Source: Paenibacillus sp. NAIST15-1 (GTDB taxonomy: Bacteria; Bacillota; Bacilli; Paenibacillales; Paenibacillaceae). Taken from it: DNA of 64,000 nt. Under the pieces are notes generated by a model, which had not been told where the DNA came from, ran no database searches, and saw only the letters and a program-made list of their open reading frames with translations. The stretch lies in the NCBI RefSeq assembly GCF_001894745.1, contig NZ_BBYF01000002.1, positions 62,001-126,000 of the forward strand, written 5' to 3'. Position numbers and translations under genes: made by a program. The number at the start of each line of letters is the position of its first letter. Position 1 is the stretch's first letter. Shown here piece by piece: positions 17,907 through 26,377 of the stretch.

Positions 17907-19130
17907 ATGAAGTATACAACGTACTTTACAATGCAAGAAGCAGATGTAATCGACTATGCGTTAACGAAGTTGGATGTATTCTCCGAGGATGCGAGCTTGA
18001 CCTGCAAGGAGATTGGGGACGGCAACTTAAATTACGTGTTCCGGCTCGTCGATGAGCAGTCGAAGCGTTCTATTATCATTAAGCAAGCAGGCCCTGTAGC
18101 GCGGATTTCGGATGAATTCAAAGTATCTCCTGACCGCAATCGCATCGAAAGCGAGATTCTGAAAATCCAAAATGAGCTTGCACCTGGACTTGTCCCGGAA
18201 GTATACAACTATGATCCGATCATGAACTGCTGTGTAATGGAGGACTTGTCCGATCATGTCATTATGCGCACCGCGTTATTGAACCGGGAGCAGTTCCCTC
18301 TGTTCGTGGAGCATATTACGACATTTATGGCGAACACATTGCTGTTGACATCTGATGTTGTCATGAATCATAAGGAAAAGAAAGAACGAGTTAAAACATT
18401 TATTAATCCTGACTTGTGTGAGATTACCGAAGATCTTGTATATACGGAGCCTTTCTACAATTGTGCGAGAAACGATGTCTACGAGCCGATTCGTGAATTC
18501 GCAGCTAAGCATTTGTGGGAAGATGAAGCGTTGCTGCTGGAAACGGCGAAGATGAAGTTTGAATTTATGACGCATACTCAATCTCTGATTCACGGCGATT
18601 TACATACAGGATCAATCTTCGTGAAGCAGGATTCGACCAAAGTGATTGATCCAGAATTCGCTTTCTACGGGCCAGCAGGATACGATGTGGGCAATATTAT
18701 TGCAAACTTAATCTTTGCCTATGTGAATGCAGAATGCACAATGGAAGCGGGCGACTTGAAGGAACGTCATTTGGAATGGATCATTGAAACGATTCAAGAC
18801 GTTGTTGACCAATTCCAAACGAAATTCTTATCCTTATGGTCAACATCTGTTCTAGATAAGTCAGCTTCGTATCCCGGATTCGATCGATATTATCTTGATC
18901 TGATTATGAAGGATGCAGCGGGTGTTGCGGGGCTTGAATTGTGCCGTCGCACACTCGGCATCGCGCATGTGAGAGAGATTGCATCCATTGCTGATGCTGA
19001 TGCAAGAGAACGTGCTGAGCGGATGTGTCTCATCATGGGCAAGCAGCTCATTATGGATCGTTCTGACATGAAGCGAGGCAGTGACTATTTCCGTATCATC
19101 AGTTCAAGCAGCGAGATGTACAGCCGATAG
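17907..19130 (+). CDS. mtnK: S-methyl-5-thioribose kinase (or 5-deoxyribose kinase)
   Basis: This 407-residue kinase phosphorylates the C1 hydroxyl of 5-methylthioribose with ATP. The MtnK hallmarks are present: the glycine-loop region [11 protein letters not shown], the ATP lysine in IIIKQAGP, the catalytic loop HGDLHTGS and the metal-binding pair in [11 protein letters not shown], followed by YDVGNI. Length matches the Bacillus enzyme. Family members linked to a fuculose-type aldolase also act on 5-deoxyribose. It lies 21 bases after the permease and 17 before mtnA, in one operon, so the imported sugar is probably phosphorylated at once. AGGAGGGG precedes the ATG. Confidence 0.93.
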   Translation: MKYTTYFTMQEADVIDYALTKLDVFSEDASLTCKEIGDGNLNYVFRLVDEQSKRSIIIKQAGPVARISDEFKVSPDRNRIESEILKIQNELAPGLVPEVYNYDPIMNCCVMEDLSDHVIMRTALLNREQFPLFVEHITTFMANTLLLTSDVVMNHKEKKERVKTFINPDLCEITEDLVYTEPFYNCARNDVYEPIREFAAKHLWEDEALLLETAKMKFEFMTHTQSLIHGDLHTGSIFVKQDSTKVIDPEFAFYGPAGYDVGNIIANLIFAYVNAECTMEAGDLKERHLEWIIETIQDVVDQFQTKFLSLWSTSVLDKSASYPGFDRYYLDLIMKDAAGVAGLELCRRTLGIAHVREIASIADADARERAERMCLIMGKQLIMDRSDMKRGSDYFRIISSSSEMYSR

Positions 19131-19147
19131 AATGGGAGGGTGGAAGG

Positions 19148-20248
19148 ATGAGTCAAGTGAACAGCAGTCAAACAGTCAGCATGATATCATCAGTTCGGTT
19201 AGAGGATGAGAAGAATACGCTAGTCATTCTAGATCAGACACGTCTTCCGAATGAAACCGTATATCTCGAGCTACAGAAGCTCGAAGATATTTGGGATGCT
19301 ATCTATCATTTGAAGGTGCGTGGTGCGCCTGCTATCGGCATTGCGGCGGCATTCGGGGTATATTTGGGTGTGAAGGGATCCTCAGCGGACACGTATGAGG
19401 AATTCTTCGCAGACTTCGGCAATGCGAAGCAATATTTGGGTTCGTCGCGACCAACGGCAGTGAATCTGTTCTGGGCGCTGAATCGTATGGAAGCAAGGCT
19501 GGAACAGGTGCAAGATCGCTCTGTTGCTGAGATTAAGGCGGCGTTGAAAGAGGAAGCAGAAGCGATTCGCGCAGAGGATGAACAGGTATGCGAGAGCATT
19601 GGACGCTATGCCTTGTCTCTATTGCAGCCGAACTGGGGCATCTTGACACATTGCAATGCGGGGGCCATTGCAACAGCGAAGTATGGAACAGCTCTTGCAC
19701 CTATCCATCTTGGCCAAGAGCAGGGCTATCAGTTCAAGGTATACGCAGATGAGACGCGTCCATTGCTGCAAGGGGCTCGCTTAACGGCCTGGGAGCTTAA
19801 GGAAGCAGGCGTGGATGTAACGTTGATCTGTGACAATATGGCATCTATCGTTATGAAGGAAGGCAAGATACAAGCTGTATTGGTCGGCTGCGACCGAGTG
19901 GCGGCGAACGGTGATGCAGCGAACAAGATTGGCACTTCTGGTGTGGCCATCCTGGCAAAGCATTATGGCGTCCCGTTCTATGTATGCGCGCCATTATCTA
20001 CGGTGGATTTGGAGTGCCAGACAGGCGACGATATTCATATCGAGCTGCGTCCTGACAGTGAAGTAACGAGCAAGTGGTATGAGCAGCCAATGGCGCCAGA
20101 AGGGGTTAAGGTATACAATCCTAGCTTCGATGTGACCGATCATTCTCTCATCACAGCAATCATCACGCAGCATGGCATTGCTTATCCGCCGTTTGCAGAT
20201 TCTCTGCCAGAGATGTTCCACAAGGAAGCTGCGTCTAAGAAGGGTTGA
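19148..20248 (+). CDS. mtnA: S-methyl-5-thioribose-1-phosphate isomerase (aldose-ketose isomerase)
   Basis: This 366-residue enzyme converts the 1-phosphate of methylthioribose (or 5-deoxyribose) to the ribulose form. It is related to eIF2B subunits. Typical sequences are [17 protein letters not shown], the catalytic cysteine C169 in [27 protein letters not shown] and the catalytic aspartate D249 in [17 protein letters not shown]. The 80-residue spacing of Cys and Asp equals that of the Bacillus subtilis enzyme. GGGAGGG precedes the ATG. A strong bidirectional terminator follows at 20302-20359, which ends the operon. Confidence 0.95.
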   Translation: MSQVNSSQTVSMISSVRLEDEKNTLVILDQTRLPNETVYLELQKLEDIWDAIYHLKVRGAPAIGIAAAFGVYLGVKGSSADTYEEFFADFGNAKQYLGSSRPTAVNLFWALNRMEARLEQVQDRSVAEIKAALKEEAEAIRAEDEQVCESIGRYALSLLQPNWGILTHCNAGAIATAKYGTALAPIHLGQEQGYQFKVYADETRPLLQGARLTAWELKEAGVDVTLICDNMASIVMKEGKIQAVLVGCDRVAANGDAANKIGTSGVAILAKHYGVPFYVCAPLSTVDLECQTGDDIHIELRPDSEVTSKWYEQPMAPEGVKVYNPSFDVTDHSLITAIITQHGIAYPPFADSLPEMFHKEAASKKG

Positions 20249-20301
20249 TCGACTGCTTAAAGTAATCGAGTTTATATAATGAGACGAATCCGTTTCTAAA
20301 C

Positions 20302-20359
20302 AAAAATCCCCTGCATGCAAATCGACAACGAACAAGGCGATTTGTCTGTCAGGGTTTTT
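20302..20359. terminator. bidirectional Rho-independent terminator between mtnA and the deoR-type gene
   Basis: The outer stem AAAAATCCCCTG/CAGGGTTTTT and inner stem CAAATCG/CGATTTG form a long hairpin with A and T runs on both sides, serving the converging genes. Confidence 0.85.
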
Positions 20360-20375
20360 CTTATTGTACAAGTAT

Positions 20376-21137
20376 TTATTCGCATTCGTATAAGGAGATC
20401 CCCTTCGTGCTAGTGACCTCATGCCATGTTTCATCCAAACGCTGATCAGTAACAATGGTGTGGATTTGATCCAAATCACAAATACTTGCGAAAGAAGTTC
20501 GGTCGAATTTCGTATAGTCCGCAGCTAAATATACCTTGTTTGCCCGTTCTGCGGCAATGCGCCGAACCTCAGCTTGTTGTTCATTGGAGTCTGTCAGTCC
20601 ATGCTGGATGCTGACTGATCGGCAGGAGATGAATGCCATATCGAAGAAATAACTCTTCATATTCACTTCCGCATTTCTACCCAGAGCCGACATGGAGCTG
20701 GAGGATATGCCGCCGCCAATGACAACGAGATGCACTTGTGGACTGTCCATCAATACATTAATAATTTTAATTGAATTGGTTACGACCGTCAGACGCTGCT
20801 CCTGAATTTGTTGTGCGATGTACAGTGAGGTGGTAGAGGCATCTAAGAAAATGGAGTCTCCGTTTGAAATAAATTGAGCGCATTGCGCTGCAATTCGCTT
20901 CTTGCCATCAACATGGATATGTTCTCGGAGCTGGATATTGATATCATTTTGAACACCATCAGGTATGTACGCACCTCCATAAGTTCGAGTCAATACGCCT
21001 TCCTCCTCTAGTTGTTTCAAATCTCGACGAATGGTCTCCTCCGTGACTTGAAATAGTGAAGTAAGCTTGGCGACCGTAACGCTCTTCTCCTCTTGGATGA
21101 TATCTTTAATTTTCGCTTTTCTCGTAATAGGCAGCAT
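20376..21137 (-). CDS. DeoR-family transcriptional repressor
   Basis: This 253-residue regulator has an N-terminal DeoR helix-turn-helix (VAKLTSLFQVTEETIRRDLKQ, residues about 20-40) and a C-terminal sugar-phosphate-sensing domain related to ribose-5-phosphate isomerase folds (IFLDASTTSLYIAQQ, VVIGGGISSSSMSALG, VYLAADYTKFDRTSF). Family members usually repress sugar operons and are released by a phosphorylated sugar. Placed between mtnA and the divergent aldolase gene, it probably responds to a sugar phosphate of this pathway. GGAGAG lies upstream of the ATG. The target operon is inferred from context and shared sequence motifs. Confidence 0.9.
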   Translation of the reverse strand: MLPITRKAKIKDIIQEEKSVTVAKLTSLFQVTEETIRRDLKQLEEEGVLTRTYGGAYIPDGVQNDINIQLREHIHVDGKKRIAAQCAQFISNGDSIFLDASTTSLYIAQQIQEQRLTVVTNSIKIINVLMDSPQVHLVVIGGGISSSSMSALGRNAEVNMKSYFFDMAFISCRSVSIQHGLTDSNEQQAEVRRIAAERANKVYLAADYTKFDRTSFASICDLDQIHTIVTDQRLDETWHEVTSTKGISLYECE

Positions 21138-21171
21138 ATTGTCCGTTCTCTCCGCTTATGTTTGATTTTAA

Positions 21172-21276
21172 CTCCATTATATCATATCTCCTCTCTATAG
21201 CTTGCCAACTTCATACATAAACAATCCACACAAAACAACACAATGCATTGACAAAACGGATATAAAGTACGAATAT
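21172..21276. promoter_or_regulatory. divergent promoter/operator region between deoR-type and aldolase genes
   Basis: Rightward: TTGACA at 21248-21253 with a 17-base spacer to GAATAT. Leftward (minus strand): TTGGCA and TATGAT with a 16-base spacer, at about 21182-21209. The sequence ACAAAAC occurs at 21230-21236 and 21251-21257, 21 bases apart (two helical turns), the second one overlapping the rightward -35. These are candidate DeoR operators. Confidence 0.45.
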
Positions 21277-21368
21277 TAAATATGTGGCATACGAGGATTC
21301 AAACTTTAGATATAAGCCTCTTTATGTTTGATGTGGAGACAAGCCAGAGACACAGGGGGGGTGAAGGA

Positions 21369-22130
21369 TTGAATAAGCTGCAAGCTAACTCAGATACGGA
21401 AATGAAAGAACTCATCTGTGACATCGGCAGAAGGATGTATGCACGGAATTATGTGGCTGCAAATGATGGGAATATTACGATGAAGACCGAAGCGGGTACC
21501 ATTTGGGCTACACCGACAGGGGTAAGCAAGGGCTATATGACACCTGACATGCTGGTGGAGATGGATATGCAGGGTAATGTTTTGTCGGGTACATACAAGC
21601 CTTCTTCTGAAATTAAGATGCATTTGCGAGTATATCAGGAGAACTCGGAGGTACGTGCTGTTGTTCATGCGCACCCTCCAGTGGCAACGGCATTTGCTAT
21701 TGCGGGGATTGATCTGGATCAAGCTATTTCTCCCGAGGCAATTGTTAATCTGGGACGAGTAGCCGTTGCGCCCTATGCGACACCAGGTACGCAGGAGGTT
21801 CCCGATTCGATTGCCCCATATTGCAAAGGATATCATGCTGTGCTCCTAGCGAATCATGGTGCATTAACGTGGGGGAGGGATATGACAGAAGCCTATTTCC
21901 GAATGGAATCGCTAGAGCATTATGCACTGATGTACATGTATGCGAGCAGGTTGCTTGGCCGCACGAATGAATTGTCAAGTGAGCAGGTCGCGGAACTCGT
22001 AGACATACGAAGCCGGATGGGCGTTACAAGCGGTGGAAATCCATCGTTAAGGCGGCGGGAGGAAGACACCCTCTTCGATCAACTTGCGGATAAGATAGTA
22101 GAACGAGTGTTATCCAAATTAAATTCGTAG
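21369..22130 (+). CDS. class II aldolase (fuculose-phosphate-aldolase type; probable 5-deoxyribulose/methylthioribulose-1-phosphate aldolase)
   Basis: This 253-residue zinc aldolase shows the class II aldolase/adducin pattern: NDGNITMK, TPTGVSKGYMTPDMLVEMD, the SSEIKMHLRVY segment, zinc histidines in VVHAHPPVATA and the NHGALTWG segment. It lacks the usual size and context of MtnB dehydratase. With MtnK and MtnA, aldol cleavage of the ribulose-1-phosphate would give dihydroxyacetone phosphate and an aldehyde, the so-called DHAP shunt. I chose TTG at 21369 because GGGGGGTG lies five bases upstream; upstream ATGs lack a ribosome site and add a poorly conserved leader. Enzyme class is firm, substrate inferred. 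Confidence 0.85.
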   Translation: MNKLQANSDTEMKELICDIGRRMYARNYVAANDGNITMKTEAGTIWATPTGVSKGYMTPDMLVEMDMQGNVLSGTYKPSSEIKMHLRVYQENSEVRAVVHAHPPVATAFAIAGIDLDQAISPEAIVNLGRVAVAPYATPGTQEVPDSIAPYCKGYHAVLLANHGALTWGRDMTEAYFRMESLEHYALMYMYASRLLGRTNELSSEQVAELVDIRSRMGVTSGGNPSLRRREEDTLFDQLADKIVERVLSKLNS

Positions 22131-22222
22131 ATATGCGCTTCATCGAGACAGATCCCGAAGTCGGCAGGGTGAAGGGATTACTAGAAATTCAGGATGGATT
22201 TTGATTCTAATTTCAGACACAT

Positions 22223-22284
22223 ACAGCCCCAAAGAATAGTCACAATCCATGCAGCTGCATCGGATGCGACATCTTTGGGGCTGT
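22223..22284. terminator. terminator after the aldolase gene, probably bidirectional
   Basis: ACAGCCCCAAAGA and TCTTTGGGGCTGT form a perfect 13-bp stem around a 36-base loop that itself holds a GCAGCTGC palindrome; TACTTTTTC follows on the plus side. The stem also lies immediately after the stop codon of the convergent minus-strand gene. Confidence 0.8.
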
Positions 22285-22292
22285 TACTTTTT

Positions 22293-22982
22293 CTAAAGGG
22301 AGATATTTATTGTTTTCGCTGACTCATTCCATTCCACAGTGCCCGGCAATGCATCACGAAGCAACTGAAGTGGAACCATGAACTTGCCTTTGTATACAAT
22401 CATGGGAGTCGTAAGTTTATTAATCGTTCCGTCAATGGAGAAGGTGTAATGGTTATGCTTAATTGGGACAATCACTTGCCGTTTCGATGAAGATATGTAG
22501 ATTTTGTTGTCTTTAACCGAATAGTTTGCTTGTAGTGCCTTTAAGGTATCGATAAGTGGAAGCATAAGCTGGCTGTCATGGCGTACAGCCTGAATAGGCA
22601 GTTTAGTTGCTTCCTTGTTAAGAGTGATGGCAGCAGCTACTTCCGTGACGACAGGTTTGTTTTCTTTTGCCTGTTTATTAGTTGTGTTACCAGGTTTAGC
22701 GTTGTTTTTGTTTTTTGTTGTTGATTTACTAGATGATGAAGATTTGGAAGAGTTGGATGATTTGGATGACGAACTCTTCTTAGAAGAAGACTTAGATCCA
22801 CCATTGTGATAGTGGTATTCCCCATACTCCAGTCCCCATTTTTCGCAATTCGTTCTACACGTATGACCCCCGTTGCTATCTGTTCGGCCAGGGTGTGCGA
22901 TTGAGATCGATGAGAATGTCGTCATCGCAACGATACAAGCAGTACTTACGGCTATCAGCTTACTCCATCTTACACGTTTCAT
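22293..22982 (-). CDS. secreted YHYH-domain protein with Ser/Lys-rich linker and stalk domain
   Basis: This 229-residue protein has a signal peptide ending near SISIA. A YHYH module follows (HPGRTDSNGGHTCRTNCEKW then YGEYHYHNGG), with histidines and two cysteines suited to metal binding. A low-complexity linker of Ser, Lys, Asn and Thr covers about residues 60-105. The last 110 residues form a copper-amine-oxidase-N-like stalk domain (LMLPLIDTLKALQANYSVKD, then FMVPLQLLRDAL and VEWNESAKTINIS), common in Paenibacillus cell-surface proteins. It is probably displayed in the cell wall. Start ATG has AAGGGG about 9-10 bases upstream. Its exact role is unknown. Confidence 0.85.
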   Translation of the reverse strand: MKRVRWSKLIAVSTACIVAMTTFSSISIAHPGRTDSNGGHTCRTNCEKWGLEYGEYHYHNGGSKSSSKKSSSSKSSNSSKSSSSSKSTTKNKNNAKPGNTTNKQAKENKPVVTEVAAAITLNKEATKLPIQAVRHDSQLMLPLIDTLKALQANYSVKDNKIYISSSKRQVIVPIKHNHYTFSIDGTINKLTTPMIVYKGKFMVPLQLLRDALPGTVEWNESAKTINISL

Positions 22983-23211
22983 CGTGGTAACCCCTTTCTA
23001 TTCGCATAGGTATTATGGATCAATTCTATTATAGTTCCACTACCTCTTAAGAACTAGGAAATATTTGAGAAATGACGAGATAGGTCAATGATTATCGTGT
23101 TTTTTGCCATTATGCAATTTCGAATGGCTGTGAGATAATGAGATGTAGAAGCATCTGCAGCAGGGGAATCCTGCACGGATAGCGTAAGGATGACGAAGGG
23201 GAATGACGTTC

Positions 23212-23814
23212 ATGGCGGGCATAAATGAAAGATTAATGAGGCAACTTGAATTTGTGAAGGAATTGGATAAATTAAAGAAGGTGTTTCGTCGTTCGTATTT
23301 GCTTGATGGAAGCCGCCATGAGAATGATGCTGAGCACACATGGCATTTGACAGCGATGGCAATGCTGCTGCACGAATATACAAGTGAACGCAATATGAAT
23401 TTGCTCCGTGTGCTCAAAATGTTAATTATTCATGATGTGGTCGAGATTGATGCAGGGGATACCTTTGCATATGACGCTGAAGGCAATGCAAGCAAGTTCG
23501 AGCGCGAGTCAAAGGCGGCCAAGCGGTTGTTTGGCATCTTGCCAGAGGATCAGAAACTGGCGCTAACACAATTATGGACGGAATATGAGCAGCGTCAGAC
23601 ACCGGAAGCGCAATTTGCCGTTGCACTTGATCGTTTGCAGCCGCTGCTTCACAACTATGTGACAGAAGGCAAGTCGTGGAAAGAGCATAAGGTAACGAGT
23701 GAGCAAGTGTTGGCGCGGATTCAAGCAATCCGAGATGGGGCTCCGGAACTGGGGAAGCTAGCAGAAGAACTCATCCGCAGTTCAGTGGAGAAGGGATACT
23801 TGGCTAACAGCTAA
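23212..23814 (+). CDS. HD-domain hydrolase (YfbR/HDDC2-like, probable 5'-deoxynucleotidase)
   Basis: This 200-residue HD phosphohydrolase has the metal-binding set in RHENDAEHTWHLT (first His and the second-sphere His), LIIHDVVEIDAGD (the HD pair) and ALDRLQPLLHN (last Asp). The HxxxDAEHTWHL pattern with HDxxEIDAGD is typical of the HDDC2/YfbR group, whose members remove phosphate from deoxynucleoside monophosphates. It appears to be a single gene. AGGGG lies 10 bases before ATG 23212; an ATG at 23203 in the same frame is too close to that site. A terminator follows. Confidence 0.88.
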   Translation: MAGINERLMRQLEFVKELDKLKKVFRRSYLLDGSRHENDAEHTWHLTAMAMLLHEYTSERNMNLLRVLKMLIIHDVVEIDAGDTFAYDAEGNASKFERESKAAKRLFGILPEDQKLALTQLWTEYEQRQTPEAQFAVALDRLQPLLHNYVTEGKSWKEHKVTSEQVLARIQAIRDGAPELGKLAEELIRSSVEKGYLANS

Positions 23815-23843
23815 CTAAGGCTGTCTAGCATCAAACCATGAAT

Positions 23844-23884
23844 AAAGGGGGAAGGAGCGAGCGAGTATGCATCCTTCCCTCTTT
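23844..23884. terminator. bidirectional terminator between convergent genes
   Basis: AAAGGGGGAAGGA pairs with TCCTTCCCTCTTT with one mismatch, between the HD gene and the minus-strand GNAT gene. Confidence 0.7.
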
Positions 23885-23897
23885 CCTCCTTGTTCAT

Positions 23898-24338
23898 CTA
23901 GACGTAGAGAACCCAACGATTGCGGGTTGCACTCGAACCTTCCAGCTTCCATCCATTATGCTCATAGTATCCATTGAAGCTGGACTGAATAGGGCAGGCT
24001 GATTCTATCGGATGAGGAGCTAAGGTATCCAGCATTTGTCGCAATAGATGCTGCCCCCTGAACGGTTCCGCTACAGCAAATTGATAGAGAGAGATGCGCT
24101 CACTCCCTTTGCGAGGGTAGAACCGCAATGCTCCAGCCAAGCGCAGGCCGATGACGGCGACAAGCAGCTGCTTGCGTCTTATTGCAGCAGCAACCCCATC
24201 TGGACAGCGAAGCTCTCCGCTTGTCAACCCATCATGGTGCAGATCTATTCTTTCATTGAAGAAATGCGTAATTGCGCTCGTTTCTTCCCATTTTGCCAGT
24301 CGTATGTACACCGCAATCCCATCCTCAATATTCTTCAC
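23898..24338 (-). CDS. GNAT-like acetyltransferase
   Basis: This is a protein of about 146 residues with a GNAT-like layout: a first strand YIRLAKWEETSAITHF, a strand AVIGLRLAGALRFYPRKG, then YQFAVAEPFRGQHLLRQML, which matches motif A with the R-x-x-x-x-L variant, and C-terminal YYEHNGWKLEG. The reading frame is open to 24428, but that N-terminus would overlap the upstream VOC gene in another frame. The GTG at 24338 overlaps the VOC stop codon by one base (TAGTG), which suggests translational coupling. A second GTG a few codons later, preceded by GAGG, is an alternative. Substrate unknown. Confidence 0.72.
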   Translation of the reverse strand: MKNIEDGIAVYIRLAKWEETSAITHFFNERIDLHHDGLTSGELRCPDGVAAAIRRKQLLVAVIGLRLAGALRFYPRKGSERISLYQFAVAEPFRGQHLLRQMLDTLAPHPIESACPIQSSFNGYYEHNGWKLEGSSATRNRWVLYV

Positions 24339-24703
24339 TATTTGCCAACTAGAACGAACACGTTGTGATCTGGAGCTTCCATGACGGCAACGTGTCCAGA
24401 TTCGGTAGGGAACGGTTCTCGAATCCAATGAATATCAGTCCGTTCTTGCAGTTTCGCATACGTCTCTCGTACATCATCAACGAGAAGTTCGATATCGATT
24501 TCTTTCAACTCAGGGTTGTTCTGCAGCACAAGCTCTGAGCTGCGTTCATCTGGGAAAGACAACCCCACAATTGTCCATGGTTCCCCATTTGGAAGCGGGC
24601 GTGTGATCGTCCAACTCTCTTTTAACCCGATTGCGGTGTAGACAGCAACGGATTCCTCTATGTTGGCAGTATATAATGCGGCACATTCCATTTTACGTAT
24701 CAT
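24338..24703 (-). CDS. VOC (glyoxalase/bleomycin-resistance) family protein
   Basis: This 121-residue single-module VOC protein has the classic beta-alpha-beta-beta-beta arrangement: AALYTANIEESVAVYTAIGL, SSELVLQNN, DIELLVDDVRETYAKLQ and a C-terminal HVAVMEAPDHNVFVLVGK. Members bind metals and include glyoxalases, isomerases and drug-binding proteins; no substrate can be deduced. AGGAGG precedes the ATG. The gene is divergent from the WYL regulator, which probably controls it together with the overlapping GNAT gene. Confidence 0.85.
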   Translation of the reverse strand: MIRKMECAALYTANIEESVAVYTAIGLKESWTITRPLPNGEPWTIVGLSFPDERSSELVLQNNPELKEIDIELLVDDVRETYAKLQERTDIHWIREPFPTESGHVAVMEAPDHNVFVLVGK

Positions 24704-24715
24704 TCTATTTCCTCC

Positions 24716-24768
24716 TTGTATCTCGTACTGCTCATACTGTACTATCTAACCATGACAAATCATGTCAT
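24716..24768 (+). promoter_or_regulatory. promoter and inverted-repeat operator of the WYL regulator
   Basis: TTGTAT at 24716-24721 and TACTAT at 24740-24745 (18-base spacer) are followed closely by the inverted repeat ATGAC-N7-GTCAT at 24752-24768. An operator just downstream of the -10 suggests self-repression and possibly control of the divergent VOC-GNAT pair. Confidence 0.4.
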
Positions 24769-24814
24769 AGTTATGAAATCGTTTTACGATAGGGGGAGGG
24801 GGGGAGTCTTGGGC

Positions 24815-25762
24815 ATGAACAAATCCCAGCGACTCATTGAGTTGATGATGATCGTGAACAAGAAGCAGCAGTTTACCGCGCGTGAGCTGGCGGAAGAAAG
24901 TGGTGTATCCGTACGGACAATATTGCGGGATTTGCGCCAATTAGAAGAGCTTGGTGTTCCTCTATATACGGAGTATGGACCCAGGGGCGGGTTTCGTTTG
25001 TTGAAGGAGAAGCTGCTTCCGCCGCTGACATTTCTGGAGCAGGAGGCGTTTGCTGTCTTTTTCGCCGTTCAGCTGCTGCAAGAATATAAGACAATCCCAT
25101 TTGGCAAGGATGCCACGAGAGCGTTATCGAAGTTCTATCAGGTGCTGTCTCCACATACACAACAGCAAATCGACGCGATGAAGCTCTGTGTACGATTTTG
25201 GGTTCCTCCTCGTGAACAGGATATACCGCATTTGCAGCAATTGCTGCATGCTTCGCTCGACAATAAGGTGATCCAGATCCGTTATGCTTCCATCAGAGGA
25301 GAGGAATTGCGCGATATCGTCCCAATCGGCATATATGCCCATAATGGCTATTGGTATTGCCCAGCCTACTGTATGGAGCGGAAAGGGTATCGGTTGTTCC
25401 GTGCGGATTGCATGCTTGAGGTGAACGAGGTTGAGCAGCATACGGTACCTATGTTAGAGCTAATGAGCTTGGAAGAGTGGTTCGAGCCTCCCCAACTGAA
25501 GGACGATGTTGTTGCCATTTATGTGGAATTGACGAAGCTTGGGGTTCGGAAATGTCAAACCGATCCATGGTTGGATAAGTCGCTGACTGTGCGCGAAGAT
25601 GGAACGGGTGTGATCAATCACGTGATCGCGGCGACTGAAGTAGGCTATTTGGCGGACATTCTGTTTGGAATGGGGACAGATGCGCATGTCATCGAACCTC
25701 CAGAGATTATAGAGTTGATTCAGCAGAAGGCGAAGCAGTTAATTGCACAATATCAACACTAA
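24815..25762 (+). CDS. YafY/WYL-family helix-turn-helix transcriptional regulator
   Basis: This 315-residue regulator has an N-terminal DeoR-like helix-turn-helix (TARELAEESGVSVRTILRDL, residues about 20-39) with GPRGGFRLL in the wing, and a C-terminal WYL domain (IQIRYASIRGEEL, IVPIGIYAHNGYWYCPAYC, YRLFRADCMLEV). Such regulators often sense small ligands or nucleic acids and control a divergent gene. A purine-rich AGGGGGAGGGGGGGAG precedes the start; the ATG at 24815 is preferred to a TTG two codons earlier. The divergent VOC and GNAT genes are the likely targets. Confidence 0.88.
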   Translation: MNKSQRLIELMMIVNKKQQFTARELAEESGVSVRTILRDLRQLEELGVPLYTEYGPRGGFRLLKEKLLPPLTFLEQEAFAVFFAVQLLQEYKTIPFGKDATRALSKFYQVLSPHTQQQIDAMKLCVRFWVPPREQDIPHLQQLLHASLDNKVIQIRYASIRGEELRDIVPIGIYAHNGYWYCPAYCMERKGYRLFRADCMLEVNEVEQHTVPMLELMSLEEWFEPPQLKDDVVAIYVELTKLGVRKCQTDPWLDKSLTVREDGTGVINHVIAATEVGYLADILFGMGTDAHVIEPPEIIELIQQKAKQLIAQYQH

Positions 25763-25937
25763 GAGAGGTACACTATGAATCTCTAATACCAGTCTATTTG
25801 AGGGATATTCTGGGGTTAAACCCCGTCTTTGGGCTTATTGTAATTGTGTGATCCCAATATATACTAAACAGAGAAGTAATAGATTTGGAGTAAATTTGGT
25901 AGGAATAACGAATTAATAGAGTGTGATTTCACATAAA

Positions 25938-25967
25938 TTGACAATAATAGTCAAATGGTGCTAGAGT
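25938..25967 (+). promoter_or_regulatory. promoter of the type VII secretion locus
   Basis: A perfect TTGACA at 25938-25943 and TAGAGT at 25962-25967 (18-base spacer) lie about 40 bases before the first gene. A GGGGTTAAACCCC inverted repeat at 25812-25824 lies further upstream and may be part of a weak terminator for the preceding gene. Confidence 0.5.
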
Positions 25968-26008
25968 TGACTTATCACTACGTGCTGGTGTGAAAGGTGC
26001 CTTAGCTT

Positions 26009-26341
26009 ATGATACTTACCGTCTCTTTTGGAAGACAAGGCCGTGAGTGGTTCGATATTGATGTAGCGGATGATTGTACAGTAGTTCAGTTGAAGGCAAT
26101 ACTTGGACTGAAGCTATTCGGAGAACCACCGAAGAATCATATGCAATATATTTTGGAAGTCAAGCAGCCAGAAGGATTATGGAGTACTGTTCCTGAGCAG
26201 CAGCGTTTGCTGGAGGCAGGTGTCCGTGAAGGGGCATACATTCGCGTACAGCGAGCGTTCTCCACGACTACAGATTCAGCACCATCGTTTGGTCGCCGAG
26301 CATTGTTCCAACTCGATGAGGCTGATGAACATACTGAGTAG
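26009..26341 (+). CDS. yukD: YukD/EsaB-like ubiquitin-fold protein of type VII secretion
   Basis: This 110-residue protein begins with a ubiquitin-like beta-grasp pattern (ILTVSFGRQGREWFDIDVAD, TVVQLKAILGLKLFGEPP, LLEAGVREGAYIRVQ), as in YukD of Bacillus and EsaB of Staphylococcus. These are small cytosolic accessory or regulatory parts of the type VII machine. The C-terminal 25 residues are polar and extra compared with YukD. It is the first gene of a one-strand cluster and lies 36 bases before the EssC gene, which supports the assignment despite weak sequence conservation in this family. Confidence 0.82.
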   Translation: MILTVSFGRQGREWFDIDVADDCTVVQLKAILGLKLFGEPPKNHMQYILEVKQPEGLWSTVPEQQRLLEAGVREGAYIRVQRAFSTTTDSAPSFGRRALFQLDEADEHTE

Positions 26342-26377
26342 TCGTGACAAGAGGAACGAGACGAGGAGTTGTTCAAT

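Noticed and set aside
22690-22800. Repetitive DNA that could suggest a CRISPR array
   Set aside because: The repeats are irregular and code for a Ser/Lys/Asn linker; there are no spacers of constant length. No CRISPR array was seen in the window.
22615-22809. Asp/Glu/Leu-rich ORF on the plus strand
   Set aside because: It is the antisense of the Ser/Lys linker of the YHYH protein.
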